This document shows positions 54,669 through 63,759 of a DNA stretch of 64,000 nt, piece after piece; position 1 is the first letter of the stretch, and every line of letters starts with the position of its first letter. The stretch spans positions 6,406,991 through 6,470,990 of the forward strand of contig NZ_CP020038.1 of NCBI RefSeq assembly GCF_002157225.2, read 5' to 3'. Below the pieces are notes generated by a model, which was given only the letters and a program-made list of their open reading frames with translations, ran no database searches and was not told where the DNA came from. This DNA comes from Agarilytica rhodophyticola (GTDB taxonomy: Bacteria; Pseudomonadota; Gammaproteobacteria; Pseudomonadales; Cellvibrionaceae). The translations under genes were made by a program, and so were the position numbers.

Positions 54669-56369
54669 TTATTGGGTGTGAGAGGAGCCTAAGGCACTTA
54701 AGTATTCGTGTACCTGCTGCCGATCATCCAAAGTAAATAGTAAAACAATATCTCCATTTTTTGCCATATTTGTTGCCAACTTGGCACCCTCAAAAGGGCT
54801 GCTTACTGTATTAATATTCTCTAAGTTAACACCTTGTTGCTGTAGAAATCTAGTAGCTAATTGAGGTACCTCACCCAATTGACGACCACGCAAATAATTT
54901 TCTATTTCAGCAATAATATAGCTATCGGCATTAAGCTGATATACGGCGTCAGTCAGACTTTTAATTTCTTCGTCGCTGCGGTCACCCGCATGACTGAACA
55001 TGACAATTAAGCGCTGGCTTGATAGTTGTCTTACCATATTCACCACTGCTCGCATGCTATGTTCATTATGAGCAAAATCAACCACAACACGGTAGCTGTC
55101 TACTTCATATATATTACCTCGGCCTGGATTATCTTTAGCATTACTACCAAATGTTTTTAGACCTTGAGCAATTGCATTTGAAGGTAACTTTAGTGATTTG
55201 CATAAGCCCACGACACCCAAAGCGTTTTCTACATTATGTGCGGCCATACCACCGAGAGCCATAGCAATATCATCCACAGCGATTATAGTTTCAAACAAAC
55301 CATTAGCGTGATATACAATATGCTTAGCTCTAATAAATACGGCACGCCCTCCCATTTGGATTTGCTGTTGAATGAGCACATTGGATTCATCACAGCTAAA
55401 CCAACATAATTTATTTTTTATTTTACTTGCCTGCGCAATAACTAAATCGTTATCAGCATTGAGCACTAAAATGCCTCTATCCCCCAGGCCTTTAGCCACT
55501 ACAAACTTAGCTTCAGCGAGTTCTTCTACAGTATTAATACCATACTGCCCTAAATGATCACTGGCGACATTCGTGATAAGTGCAGCATCGACAGACTCAA
55601 CAGGAATACCACGCCTCAAAATACCACCGCGTGCCACTTCCAAAAAAGCCAAGTCAGTGCGCGTATCTCGCAATAACATTCTGGCACCTCCAGGGCCAGA
55701 ATAGTCGCCGGTATCGATAATAACGTCTCCGACGCGAATGAAGTCCGTAGAGGTTACTCCCGCACAAATACCCGCCGCTTGAGCAATATGTGATGCCAAA
55801 CGTACACTTGTGGATTTACCATTAGTACCGGTAATAAATGCTCGCGGAACATCGCGATACTTTGGCCAATCGATACTTGCAAGATCAGGTAGAGCTCGTA
55901 CTGGCCAGACCTCTACCGAACGCCCCATCCCTAAGCTAACTTCATCGTCATCACTAATGCAGGTTACACCCTGGGTCTTAGCTTCCTTCATTAACGCCAA
56001 TAATGGTGGATTAATTTCGTCTGCTAATTCCTTACACAGCTCATCTAATCGCAGCTGCCAGTTAGGTAAAGGCTGTTGCATTAGCTCTGCGACACAGCAA
56101 TCCCATGCTAGCTCAGCTAAATCGCAGGCAGTATAAAGAGCGTCCATTGGCGCACTTAACGCCATGTTCGCTCCTTCACTATGAATACGATACGTAGATG
56201 CTTGCTGCCAACCAAACCTCTCTTGTAACTTTTCAAGCCACAGTTGCCAGCATCGAACTACCTTAGTTTTATCAATTCCATGAATAAAAACGTCAATAAT
56301 TGCACCGGGCTCATCCCATAATAAATTAGGGCCAGTTAGACGCCGAACCTCATCGAGTTGCAACTCCAT
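54669..56369 (-). CDS. Mur-ligase-only cyanophycin synthetase paralogue (CphA'-like)
   Basis: 566 residues. The N-terminal ~165 residues have no ATP-grasp motifs. From ~170 a Mur-ligase domain follows: P-loop RAFITGTNGKSTSVRLASHI, then AGVTSTDFIRVGD, LAFLEVARGGILRRGIPVES, ITNVASDHLGQYGI and VVVDFAHNEHSMRAVVNMVR. These blocks are the same as in the Mur half of CphA encoded next door, so it is a paralogue without the glutamate-type ATP-grasp half. Such second proteins (CphA') occur beside cphA in several proteobacteria; their exact contribution to cyanophycin synthesis is not settled. It follows cphA by 27 bp and is the last gene of the minus-strand cluster. Confidence 0.85.
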   Translation of the reverse strand: MELQLDEVRRLTGPNLLWDEPGAIIDVFIHGIDKTKVVRCWQLWLEKLQERFGWQQASTYRIHSEGANMALSAPMDALYTACDLAELAWDCCVAELMQQPLPNWQLRLDELCKELADEINPPLLALMKEAKTQGVTCISDDDEVSLGMGRSVEVWPVRALPDLASIDWPKYRDVPRAFITGTNGKSTSVRLASHIAQAAGICAGVTSTDFIRVGDVIIDTGDYSGPGGARMLLRDTRTDLAFLEVARGGILRRGIPVESVDAALITNVASDHLGQYGINTVEELAEAKFVVAKGLGDRGILVLNADNDLVIAQASKIKNKLCWFSCDESNVLIQQQIQMGGRAVFIRAKHIVYHANGLFETIIAVDDIAMALGGMAAHNVENALGVVGLCKSLKLPSNAIAQGLKTFGSNAKDNPGRGNIYEVDSYRVVVDFAHNEHSMRAVVNMVRQLSSQRLIVMFSHAGDRSDEEIKSLTDAVYQLNADSYIIAEIENYLRGRQLGEVPQLATRFLQQQGVNLENINTVSSPFEGAKLATNMAKNGDIVLLFTLDDRQQVHEYLSALGSSHTQ

Positions 56370-56396
56370 AAATTTACTTAACCTTTTAGGACATCT

Positions 56397-59213
56397 TTAA
56401 TCTGAGTCTTCATCTCGTTCTATAACCAAACGAACACCACGCTCATCCTGGACTAAAGATTCTCCCTCATTTAATTCAAATTTGTGTTCAACAGGCGCAA
56501 ATAATTTTTCCGGGAAGTCTCGCGAGGGTGTTTCTTGTTGACTGTCCCCCTCAAGCTCGCTGTTAAAATGTACTATCTGCTTCCAACAACGGGTGATATT
56601 ATCGCCAAGGATGATCAATAGATCCCCTTTCTGGCAATCTTGTAGGCCTTTTTCTACAGCTTCTTCTTCAGAAGGAATTACTTGAATATCGGCGTCATTG
56701 ATACCGGCATCAACCAATGATTGCTTGAGCATTTGCGGTACTTCATCAAAACCCCGGTTACGGCGTTCATCATCGGCTTTACAAATAAAAGCATCAAAGC
56801 CTGGTGCAGTAATTTGTGCAGCTTCAATGATATCTTCATCGCGACGATCACCAGGCATTGCCATAACAATACGACGTTTACCTGATACCTCCAGACGTGT
56901 TGCCAAATCAGTAATGGTTTTAATTGCCGCCGGGTTATGAGCGTAATCCAGAATCACTTTAAATGGCAGTTCATCATAGATATTTAAGCGACCAGGAGCT
57001 TGATAGAAAGAGGTATTAAAGATCCTTAAGCCTTGACGAATATCCTCTAACGAAGAGTTGAAACTATAGGCAATTGCTGTAGCGAACATCGCATTTTGCA
57101 CATTGTGAATAGCCTTACCTTCTATCGTTGCTGGAATAAGATGTGTCCACAACAAAGGAATGTGAGCGCCTCTATCATAAATAGTAATCATGTCGCCGTT
57201 AATGCCTTTTTCTAGCACTACCGCCATACCACCACTGCGAATGTGCTCTCTTACTAAACCATGACCAGGATCCAGTGTCACATAGCAAATACGATTCGCT
57301 TGGCAATAATCAGCCATGGCTAAGCATAAGTGATCATCGGCATTTAACACCACCACATCTTTAGCAACTTCCACTACAACACGCTTAATTTGCGCCAGCT
57401 GCTCTACTGTATCAATGCCACGCTGGCCTAAGTGATCTGCACTAATATTTAAGCAAGCTCCCACATCACAAGATGAGTAACCCAGTCCACGTTTTAAAAT
57501 ACCGCCTCGGGCAGTTTCCATTATGGCGAAATCTACACTGGGGTCACGCAACACAATTTGCGCTGATGTAGGGCCTGTCATATCGCCTTTAACTGTTAAA
57601 TGACCATCGATATAAACACCATCGGTGGAAGTCATTCCGGTAGTGAAGCCGGCACACTTCATAATGCTGGCAAGCATCCTTGAGGTAGTAGTTTTACCAT
57701 TGGTACCGGTAATACCTGCAATAGGAATACGCGCTTGGCTGCCTGCTGGGAAGAGCATATCCATGACTTTTCCCGCCACATCTCGCGGTTGACCTTCACT
57801 GGGCGCAACATGCATACGAAACCCTGGCGCAGCATTACATTCGCATATTCCCCCGCCAATTTCCTTGTAGGATTTACTAATATCGTCGGTAAGAAAATCT
57901 ACTCCACCAATATCTAAGCCAATAGCTTTAATTGCGCGCACAGCCATATCGCGATTATCGGGATGTACGATATCAGTGACATCAATTGCAGTGCCGCCGG
58001 TTGACAAGTTTGCAGTAGAGCGTAGATAAAACAATTGCCCTTCTTCCAGCACTGTATCTTTATCGTATCCCGCTTCACCAAGTAAGCGTTTTGCCTGACT
58101 ATCAAGCTCTAAACGTGTCAGCACTTTTTCATGACCAATGCCGCGACGAGGATCCTGGTTAACAATATCGATCAGTTGTTCGATATTGTGTACACCATCA
58201 CCAACAACATGACCTGGAACACGCTTGGCAACCGCCACTAACTCATCGTTAACCACTAGCATTCGATGATCAAAGCCCGTCAAATAACTTTCCACTAAAA
58301 CAGCTTTACTAGAGCCATATTTTTGCGCTTCTACAAATGCTGTTTCGACTTCTTCGTCGGTATTTAAATTAATACTCACGCCACGCCCATGATTGGCATT
58401 AAGCGGTTTTACAACAACAGGATAACCAATCCGCCGGGCAGCTCTAACAGCTTTGGTTTCACTGTAAATCATAATTTGCTTAGGTACTGGCAGGCCTAGA
58501 TCATTGAGCAAATTATGGGTGTCTTCTTTATCGCAGGAAATTTCTACTGCAATATGTTTTGTTTCACTGGTTACTGTAGCTTGAATGCGTTTTTGATACT
58601 TACCGTGACCAAATTGTACAAGGCTATAGTTGTTTAAGCGTAGCCAGGGAATATCTCGTTGTTCCGCTGCTTTGACCAGAGAGCCTGTACTGGGGCCAAA
58701 TTCTTTGTGCTGAGCCATGCGCACAAAACTGCGCAGCTCCTCATTAAAATCAAAATCCTCTTCAACATCGGCATCAATGGCTTTTTGCACATCTGCGGGC
58801 AATAAATGTGTCAGTAAGCGCATACCTAAGGAACCCGCTTCTAAACCCACATCCCGTTGCTGATACTGATAGACAACGTTGTAACAACCTTCTTCACCCA
58901 AACTTCGTGTCTTGCCAAAACTCACAGGAGAGCCGGCTAGATTTTGTAACTCTAAAGCCACGTGCTCCCAAATATGCCCCATCCAGGTTCCATCATCTTC
59001 TTTCAAACGCCGGATAAAACCACCTTCTTCACGATAAGAACAACCGTGGGTTTGTAACGATGGTAACGCTGAAATTAATCCCTCAATGAAGTCACTTCCC
59101 AATTTTACAGAGGGCCAATTCTCCAACTCTCCCAAGTCTATTTGATAGCGTATAACGGGAAAGTTTGCGTAAACATTTGGACCAACATACACATTCTTAC
59201 TAAGTATTTTCAT
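56397..59213 (-). CDS. cphA: Cyanophycin synthetase
   Basis: 938 residues. It builds the nitrogen-storage polymer of poly-aspartate with arginine side chains. N-terminal domain ~1-160 (MKILSKNVYVGPNVYANFPV, DDGTWMGHIWEHVALELQNL). ATP-grasp domain ~200-470 adds Asp (PVPKQIMIYSETKAVRAARR, YPVVVKPLNANHGRGVSIN, and ICECNAAPGFRMHVAP). The Mur-ligase domain ~480-880 adds Arg (P-loop PIAGITGTNGKTTTSRM, then TSTDGVYIDGHLTVKGD, AIMETARGGILKRGLGYSSC, LDYAHNPAAIKTI and MAMPGDRRDEDI). An acidic C-terminal tail of ~60 residues follows. The neighbours are cyanophycinase and isoaspartyl dipeptidase upstream and a Mur-only paralogue downstream: a full synthesis and recycling set. Confidence 0.95.
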   Translation of the reverse strand: MKILSKNVYVGPNVYANFPVIRYQIDLGELENWPSVKLGSDFIEGLISALPSLQTHGCSYREEGGFIRRLKEDDGTWMGHIWEHVALELQNLAGSPVSFGKTRSLGEEGCYNVVYQYQQRDVGLEAGSLGMRLLTHLLPADVQKAIDADVEEDFDFNEELRSFVRMAQHKEFGPSTGSLVKAAEQRDIPWLRLNNYSLVQFGHGKYQKRIQATVTSETKHIAVEISCDKEDTHNLLNDLGLPVPKQIMIYSETKAVRAARRIGYPVVVKPLNANHGRGVSINLNTDEEVETAFVEAQKYGSSKAVLVESYLTGFDHRMLVVNDELVAVAKRVPGHVVGDGVHNIEQLIDIVNQDPRRGIGHEKVLTRLELDSQAKRLLGEAGYDKDTVLEEGQLFYLRSTANLSTGGTAIDVTDIVHPDNRDMAVRAIKAIGLDIGGVDFLTDDISKSYKEIGGGICECNAAPGFRMHVAPSEGQPRDVAGKVMDMLFPAGSQARIPIAGITGTNGKTTTSRMLASIMKCAGFTTGMTSTDGVYIDGHLTVKGDMTGPTSAQIVLRDPSVDFAIMETARGGILKRGLGYSSCDVGACLNISADHLGQRGIDTVEQLAQIKRVVVEVAKDVVVLNADDHLCLAMADYCQANRICYVTLDPGHGLVREHIRSGGMAVVLEKGINGDMITIYDRGAHIPLLWTHLIPATIEGKAIHNVQNAMFATAIAYSFNSSLEDIRQGLRIFNTSFYQAPGRLNIYDELPFKVILDYAHNPAAIKTITDLATRLEVSGKRRIVMAMPGDRRDEDIIEAAQITAPGFDAFICKADDERRNRGFDEVPQMLKQSLVDAGINDADIQVIPSEEEAVEKGLQDCQKGDLLIILGDNITRCWKQIVHFNSELEGDSQQETPSRDFPEKLFAPVEHKFELNEGESLVQDERGVRLVIERDEDSD

Positions 59214-59266
59214 AGGTGGATTAACCCAAAGTTATTATTATTGCTTACGTGTTTTAAAGTAAAATA

Positions 59267-59300
59267 TCGAAAAACAGTGACGGACGCTACTGTTTTTCGA
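59267..59300. terminator. Perfect hairpin between cphB and cphA
   Basis: 12-bp stem TCGAAAAACAGT / ACTGTTTTTCGA with a 10-base loop in the 161-bp gap between the two minus-strand genes. On the minus strand it is followed by TATTTTACTTT. It could separate transcription of degradation (iadA-cphB) from synthesis (cphA-Mur), or attenuate it. Confidence 0.6.
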
Positions 59301-59374
59301 CATGAAGATAAGAATTAGTAATGTGCAGTTTACGTTAACGTAAAGAGGAATTAGACATTTGCTAAATAGATTTT

Positions 59375-60193
59375 TTACTTGATAAAAGCTTGTCTGTCAC
59401 TGATGTTGTAACGGCCACCAGATGCCAGTATATGAACTTTTAAATTGAGCAATGTTAGTGCATCGCCGGTATAAGCCTCCGCCATTGATGAATACTCAAT
59501 ATCAGAAGGGTCTACCACTGTAATTGCACCACTTCCGACCACAGTAAATTCATTATTGCCATCAATAAAGGCAGCCGTATCTTCATCTAAACCAATACCA
59601 ATCAAAAATGGATTATAAGAAACGGCGCTCAATAAACGAGATAAACGATTGCGCTGATTAAAATGTTGATCAACCACAACGGTATTAATCAGTCCCATTC
59701 CCGGAGCGAGATTAACACCATCTTCGGTAGGCACAATTCCAGTGCTCCCGCCGGTAATCATATGCTGAGAAACAATCGCAGCTCCCGCAGAAGTGCCCGC
59801 AATATGCACACCTCGTGCATTTAATTTACGAATAGCTTTGGCGATTGGAGTTCCACCTAGAATCGTCGATAAGCGCAATTGATTACCGCCAGTAATAAAT
59901 ACTGCAGTGCAGCTTTCTAACAGATCTAAATACTCTTGTTTTTGTGCGTCTGAACGCTCCGCAATAGGTAGCGAATGAGTAGTACCCGCTCCTAACTCAG
60001 TAAATAACTTTTGATAGCGCTCACCTGTATCATCTAGTTGAGATGCAGTAGGAATAACACAGATAACAGCGTTATCACCACCCGCTAACTCTACAATTTT
60101 TTTAAGAATAACAGGATTGTTATCTTTCTCTTCGGCACCGCCGATAGGGATAACATAACCTCGTTGCTGTCCATCAATATCAGGAGACGGCAT
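59375..60193 (-). CDS. cphB: Cyanophycinase
   Basis: 272 residues, serine peptidase of family S51 that cuts cyanophycin into beta-Asp-Arg dipeptides. It opens GYVIPIGGAEEKDNNPVILK, the family's glycine start. Further blocks: AVFITGGNQLRLSTILGGTP, the nucleophile elbow HIAGTSAGAAIVSQHMI with the catalytic Ser, GMGLINTVVVDQHFNQRNRL and GIGLDEDTAAFIDGNN. Its start lies two bases after the iadA stop, so the two are one operon and together convert the polymer to free Asp and Arg. Confidence 0.95.
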   Translation of the reverse strand: MPSPDIDGQQRGYVIPIGGAEEKDNNPVILKKIVELAGGDNAVICVIPTASQLDDTGERYQKLFTELGAGTTHSLPIAERSDAQKQEYLDLLESCTAVFITGGNQLRLSTILGGTPIAKAIRKLNARGVHIAGTSAGAAIVSQHMITGGSTGIVPTEDGVNLAPGMGLINTVVVDQHFNQRNRLSRLLSAVSYNPFLIGIGLDEDTAAFIDGNNEFTVVGSGAITVVDPSDIEYSSMAEAYTGDALTLLNLKVHILASGGRYNISDRQAFIK

Positions 60194-60195
60194 AT

Positions 60196-61389
60196 TTAAT
60201 CCTCGAATGTGCCTTTTTTTATAAGTGAATTATTATAGATATGCCAATTACCGTTCGCCATAACATGACATATTCGCTGCTGCTGATTTAATACGATTAA
60301 ATCAGCATCTCTACCTACTTCAAGTTTACCTTTGTGCCTAAAATTCATTAGTGTCGCTACGTTTTCTGTGAAAAAAGGCAGGCATTTTTCGATCGCGATC
60401 CCTTCGTCGAGCAACTGATAAAAAACTTCAGTCATCGCCATTGAATTGGCAAAATCCATCTTTGTCATATGACCACTGTGATCAAAGCAAGGCAAACAGC
60501 CACCGCCATCTGAGCTAATCGTCAATTTATCCTGAGGATATTCGCTGTTTATATAGCGCAGCAGAGCATCCTTTGGCTCATAGCCTACATCACCAGTTTC
60601 GAACGCGGTGACGTCAATCCAACACCCCAAAGAGGTCAGCTCGCAAGCTTCATGAAAAAGCGCTTTGCGCCGATTAACATGAGTGGGATTATAGGTTTTG
60701 GCCGGAATTTCAGCAGTGGCAATTGCCTCGCGAACAAGAGACAGTCCTCGTTCACCGTCACCTAAATGTAGGTGGACAATACCTGCTTTAGCCGTCATTA
60801 AACGAGCTACGTGAGCTTCTGAAGCCACTTTCAATAGTTCATTCAAAGTAGGCTGACTTGAGCGGTGATCGCTAATAGCCAGTTCACCCACACCCACTAC
60901 AGGGTCTATAAAAACGATATCAGATTTTACCGAGCCCGTTAGGGTAGTAGGCGGTAAGTGATAACCACCGGTATAACAGTAAGCAGACAACCCCTCCTCG
61001 CGCAAAGCATAAACTTGAGCAAGAACCGAGGCCGTATTGCGAGTAAGATCATCGGTACCAAGCAGTCCTACCACTGTGGTTACTCCGGCCTGAGTAAATT
61101 GGCTCAAGGGAACTGGAGGCACCCGTGTAGCAAAACCAGCCTCACCCCCACCGCCTGTGACATGGGTGTGAGCATCGATAAAGCCGGGCAAAACGCTTAA
61201 GCCTTGAACATCTAGGACTTCCACATCAAGAGGAGCGGAGAGCTTAGGCTCCTCACTGCCAATATAAACCAGCTTACCTCCAGCGATAAGTAGATGCTGG
61301 ATACCCTGCGCCTGTGGCGCATAAAGATTAGCGTTTTTGATTAATGTAATAGGCTTGGGAGTTACCACTGTTTCAAAACCGATCGACAT
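60196..61389 (-). CDS. iadA: Isoaspartyl (beta-aspartyl) dipeptidase
   Basis: 397 residues from the ATG at 61389, which aligns with the start of E. coli IadA (390 residues); a GTG at 61419 in the same frame is less likely. It is an amidohydrolase-superfamily (M38) zinc enzyme. Blocks: GFIDAHTHVTGGGGEAGFAT (first metal pair), GVTTVVGLLGTD, YCYTGGYHLPPTTLTGSVKS, VGVGELAISDHRSSQP, HLHLGDGERG, PTHVNRRKALFHEA and LTISSDGGGCLP (catalytic Asp). It splits beta-Asp-Arg dipeptides released by CphB and can also clear isoaspartyl peptides from damaged proteins. The two-base spacing to cphB ties it to cyanophycin use. Confidence 0.93.
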   Translation of the reverse strand: MSIGFETVVTPKPITLIKNANLYAPQAQGIQHLLIAGGKLVYIGSEEPKLSAPLDVEVLDVQGLSVLPGFIDAHTHVTGGGGEAGFATRVPPVPLSQFTQAGVTTVVGLLGTDDLTRNTASVLAQVYALREEGLSAYCYTGGYHLPPTTLTGSVKSDIVFIDPVVGVGELAISDHRSSQPTLNELLKVASEAHVARLMTAKAGIVHLHLGDGERGLSLVREAIATAEIPAKTYNPTHVNRRKALFHEACELTSLGCWIDVTAFETGDVGYEPKDALLRYINSEYPQDKLTISSDGGGCLPCFDHSGHMTKMDFANSMAMTEVFYQLLDEGIAIEKCLPFFTENVATLMNFRHKGKLEVGRDADLIVLNQQQRICHVMANGNWHIYNNSLIKKGTFED

Positions 61390-61419
61390 AGGTAAATAAA
61401 GGCGCGATCCTAACAGCAC

Positions 61420-61691
61420 TGAAGGCCAGTAAGCAAAGCCTTTATAGGATAAATATTAGTTTTTCAGTAAAAAATTTAGTGTTCTATACGTGTTTACATA
61501 TTTTGTCCACCTATTCTCACAGTGGTAGCATCAGCATCCAAAGAGAGTAATATTAATAAAGCGAAACGTATGTAAAAGCTAGGGATTGCATACCCTGTTA
61601 GTGCCAATAAAAATCAAATCGCTCATCTACGCAATAGCTAATGAAAAAAGCTGACGCTAAAAAACGCAACACTCATATAAATTAGAAGGTT
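61420..61691. other. Divergent promoter region (iadA-cphB / small orphan)
   Basis: About 270-300 bp of non-coding sequence serving two divergent genes. No strong dyad or consensus promoter noted. Confidence 0.35.
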
Positions 61692-61988
61692 ATGATTAAT
61701 TACCTCTACCATGAAGAAAAAGTAGTCGCCCTATTGTTTGCAGATAAACTAGGGGATTCCATTGCTCAAGAGATTATTAAAAGAGGTGAAGTCTTCAATG
61801 AAAGTGAAGCTATTCATTTGAGTCAATTCTTTTGGACAATGGTAAACGCATCCGCCGAGGGAAATATCGTAATACCTTGCGAAGGAAGCTCTCAATACTG
61901 GACGGAAAAATTGTACAATTCTTTCGGTGGGTATTTAGAAAAGATAGGCTATCAAGATCAATGGCATGAAGAAATTGATAAAGCCTAA
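61692..61988 (+). CDS. Small unrecognised protein (98 aa)
   Basis: No family recognised. The ATG has AGAAGG eight bases upstream, which supports expression. The protein is soluble, acidic and likely alpha/beta: YHEEKVVALLFADKLGDSIA, GEVFNESEAIHLSQFFWTM and CEGSSQYWTEKLYNSFGGYL. No signal peptide or membrane span. It is divergent from the cyanophycin degradation operon, but a functional link is not shown. Confidence 0.6.
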   Translation: MINYLYHEEKVVALLFADKLGDSIAQEIIKRGEVFNESEAIHLSQFFWTMVNASAEGNIVIPCEGSSQYWTEKLYNSFGGYLEKIGYQDQWHEEIDKA

Positions 61989-62298
61989 AACAAGTAATGT
62001 AGCAAAGATTATTATTTTAATATTATGGGTGAGAGCCGATTAGAGACACATTACTCGCTGACACCCATTCCCCAAGAAGCGTATTCCCCCATAACAAATA
62101 GTATTAACAGGTTGGCATCACAACTAAAATGCACCAACAGAGCTGAAAATAGATACCAACGCGAATGATTTAAATCAGCACGCCTTCCACTTCATATCCG
62201 ATTTTTAAGAGTAAATCACTGTTTCATTAATACCTTAGCAACAAAAATATAAGTCGTCGTGGATTTACTTTCATAGCAATTGGTGCGATATTGCACCA
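61989..62298. other. Intergenic region before the LysR-type gene
   Basis: 310 bp without a coding frame. Its right end carries the perfect palindrome over the LysR start codon, listed separately. Confidence 0.4.
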
Positions 62299-62299
62299 A
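62280..62299. promoter_or_regulatory. Perfect palindrome overlapping the LysR-type start codon
   Basis: TTGGTGC-GATATT-GCACCAA, two perfect 7-bp arms; the last A is the first base of the ATG at 62299. There is no Shine-Dalgarno upstream. A bound protein would block transcription or, as RNA, the hairpin would hide the start. Confidence 0.6.
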
Positions 62300-63171
62300 T
62301 GAAAGAATGGGATAATTATAGAATTGTACTGGCGCTACATCGGGCAAAAACTCTGCGTGGTGCAGCAGATGAATTAGGTGTCAACCATGCCACCATTTCC
62401 AGGCGTTTAGTACAGATCAACAAGTTCTATGGTAGTCCACTATTTGAGCGGATACCAGGCGGGTACCGAGAAACGGAATTAGGCAAGGAACTCATCGCTT
62501 CTGCTCTCAAAATGGAAGAGATCGCCTTTGCCACTGAGCGACATCGGAGAGCAAATAGGCCGGATTTATCTGGCCCAATCAAGCTTTCTATTCCGCCAAC
62601 TATCGCACGCTACTTAATCTTTGATGAGCTGCTAGCCTTTTCTCGCCTACATCCCAAAATTGAGCTAACACTGCAAGTTACTAACAGACAAGTGAATCTT
62701 GACCGATCAGAGGCCGACGTAGTTATAAGGGGCAGCCAATCGCCACCCGAACATTTAGTAGGCCGTCAGTTGTTTACCTACTCATTATGTTATTACGCAG
62801 CCAAGGACTATTTAAAGAATACTTCTGAAGACAATTATCTCTGGATAGGAAAGGAGAACGATCCAGCATATCCCGAGTGGACAAAAGACTCCCCCTTCCC
62901 AGAAGTGCCTGTAGGCATAAGAATAGACGATATCATCATGCGCCACGATGCCGCAGCTGCAGGTTTAGGCCTAACTCGCGGCGCTTGCTATATGGCCGAC
63001 CAAGAACCCAAATTAATACGGCTGCCTGGCGCCACACCACGACCCGCGCATTTACTGTGGATTCTTACTCACCCAGACCTAAGAAACACCCCCAGAATTA
63101 AAATATTAATGCAGTACTTAAGCGAGGTATTATTAAGTAAACAAAGCTTAGTAGATGGAGCTAGTGTTTGA
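62299..63171 (+). CDS. LysR-family transcriptional regulator
   Basis: 290 residues. The HTH reads WDNYRIVLALHRAKTLRGAA and DELGVNHATISRRLVQINKF, followed by YGSPLFERIPGGYRETELGK. The effector domain begins LSGPIKLSIPPTIARYLIFD and includes LDRSEADVVIRGSQSPPEHL, the pattern of LysR proteins without bound ligand in sequence terms. The target is unknown; no divergent partner gene is adjacent. The start codon is embedded in a perfect palindrome, suggesting autoregulation. Confidence 0.92.
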   Translation: MKEWDNYRIVLALHRAKTLRGAADELGVNHATISRRLVQINKFYGSPLFERIPGGYRETELGKELIASALKMEEIAFATERHRRANRPDLSGPIKLSIPPTIARYLIFDELLAFSRLHPKIELTLQVTNRQVNLDRSEADVVIRGSQSPPEHLVGRQLFTYSLCYYAAKDYLKNTSEDNYLWIGKENDPAYPEWTKDSPFPEVPVGIRIDDIIMRHDAAAAGLGLTRGACYMADQEPKLIRLPGATPRPAHLLWILTHPDLRNTPRIKILMQYLSEVLLSKQSLVDGASV

Positions 63172-63282
63172 GCAATATTTTATAACATCAAGTCGATAAC
63201 ACGTTAAATATTTTACACACTGAATTATAATAGGCAGCTAAAATTATTACTTATTTTCCCTTTTATTAAGAGTTCAAACAAG

Positions 63283-63645
63283 ATGGATTATTCATCACCT
63301 GATTACGATAGCTTAAGCGAAGATGAAATTTTTCAAAAATTCTATGCCATTGTAAAACGCATTCCCGAAGGTAAGGTTGGAACCTATGGGCAAGTGGCAG
63401 AAATGGCAGGTCGTCCAGGTGACGCACGTAATGTGGGACATGCCTTGAGCGGCTCCAGTAAGATTGACATCCCCTGGCATCGAGTCGTTTCTGCCTCTGG
63501 TGAAATTGCCATGGTAGTGCGATCGGAATTGCGAGATCGACAAAAAGATTTATTACTGCAAGAAGGTGTTGAGTTTATAGATGAATACCAAGTAGATATG
63601 AAACGTTTTGATTGGCAGGCAAAGCAGCAAGATTTATTTGGTTAA
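63283..63645 (+). CDS. Alkyltransferase-like DNA-binding protein (ATL, MGMT family)
   Basis: 120 residues, homologous to the C-terminal domain of O6-alkylguanine-DNA alkyltransferase: KFYAIVKRIPEGKVGTYGQV, AEMAGRPGDARNVGHALSG, then IDIPWHRVVSASGEI. The reactive Cys of MGMT (PCHR) is a Trp here (PWHR), the hallmark of ATL proteins. They flip and hold O6-alkylguanines and pass them to nucleotide excision repair rather than repairing them directly. Likely monocistronic. Confidence 0.92.
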   Translation: MDYSSPDYDSLSEDEIFQKFYAIVKRIPEGKVGTYGQVAEMAGRPGDARNVGHALSGSSKIDIPWHRVVSASGEIAMVVRSELRDRQKDLLLQEGVEFIDEYQVDMKRFDWQAKQQDLFG

Positions 63646-63697
63646 TTTCTTATAAAGTCGGCCTATAATAATATCCCCGGCGAAAGTAGTATCCTCG

Positions 63698-63729
63698 ATA
63701 CTTGATACTTGATACTTGATACTTGATAA
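63698..63729 (+). repeat. Short tandem repeat (GATACTT x4 plus GATA)
   Basis: Four perfect head-to-tail copies of the 7-mer GATACTT and a partial fifth, in the 114-bp gap between two convergent genes. Likely prone to slippage, but outside any coding frame. Confidence 0.85.
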
Positions 63730-63759
63730 AAGTACCGAGAATATTATTAATAGTCAGTC

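Noticed and set aside
63698-63729. GATACTT tandem repeat as a phase-variation switch
   Set aside because: It lies between two convergent 3' ends, outside any coding frame or promoter, so slippage would have no evident effect.
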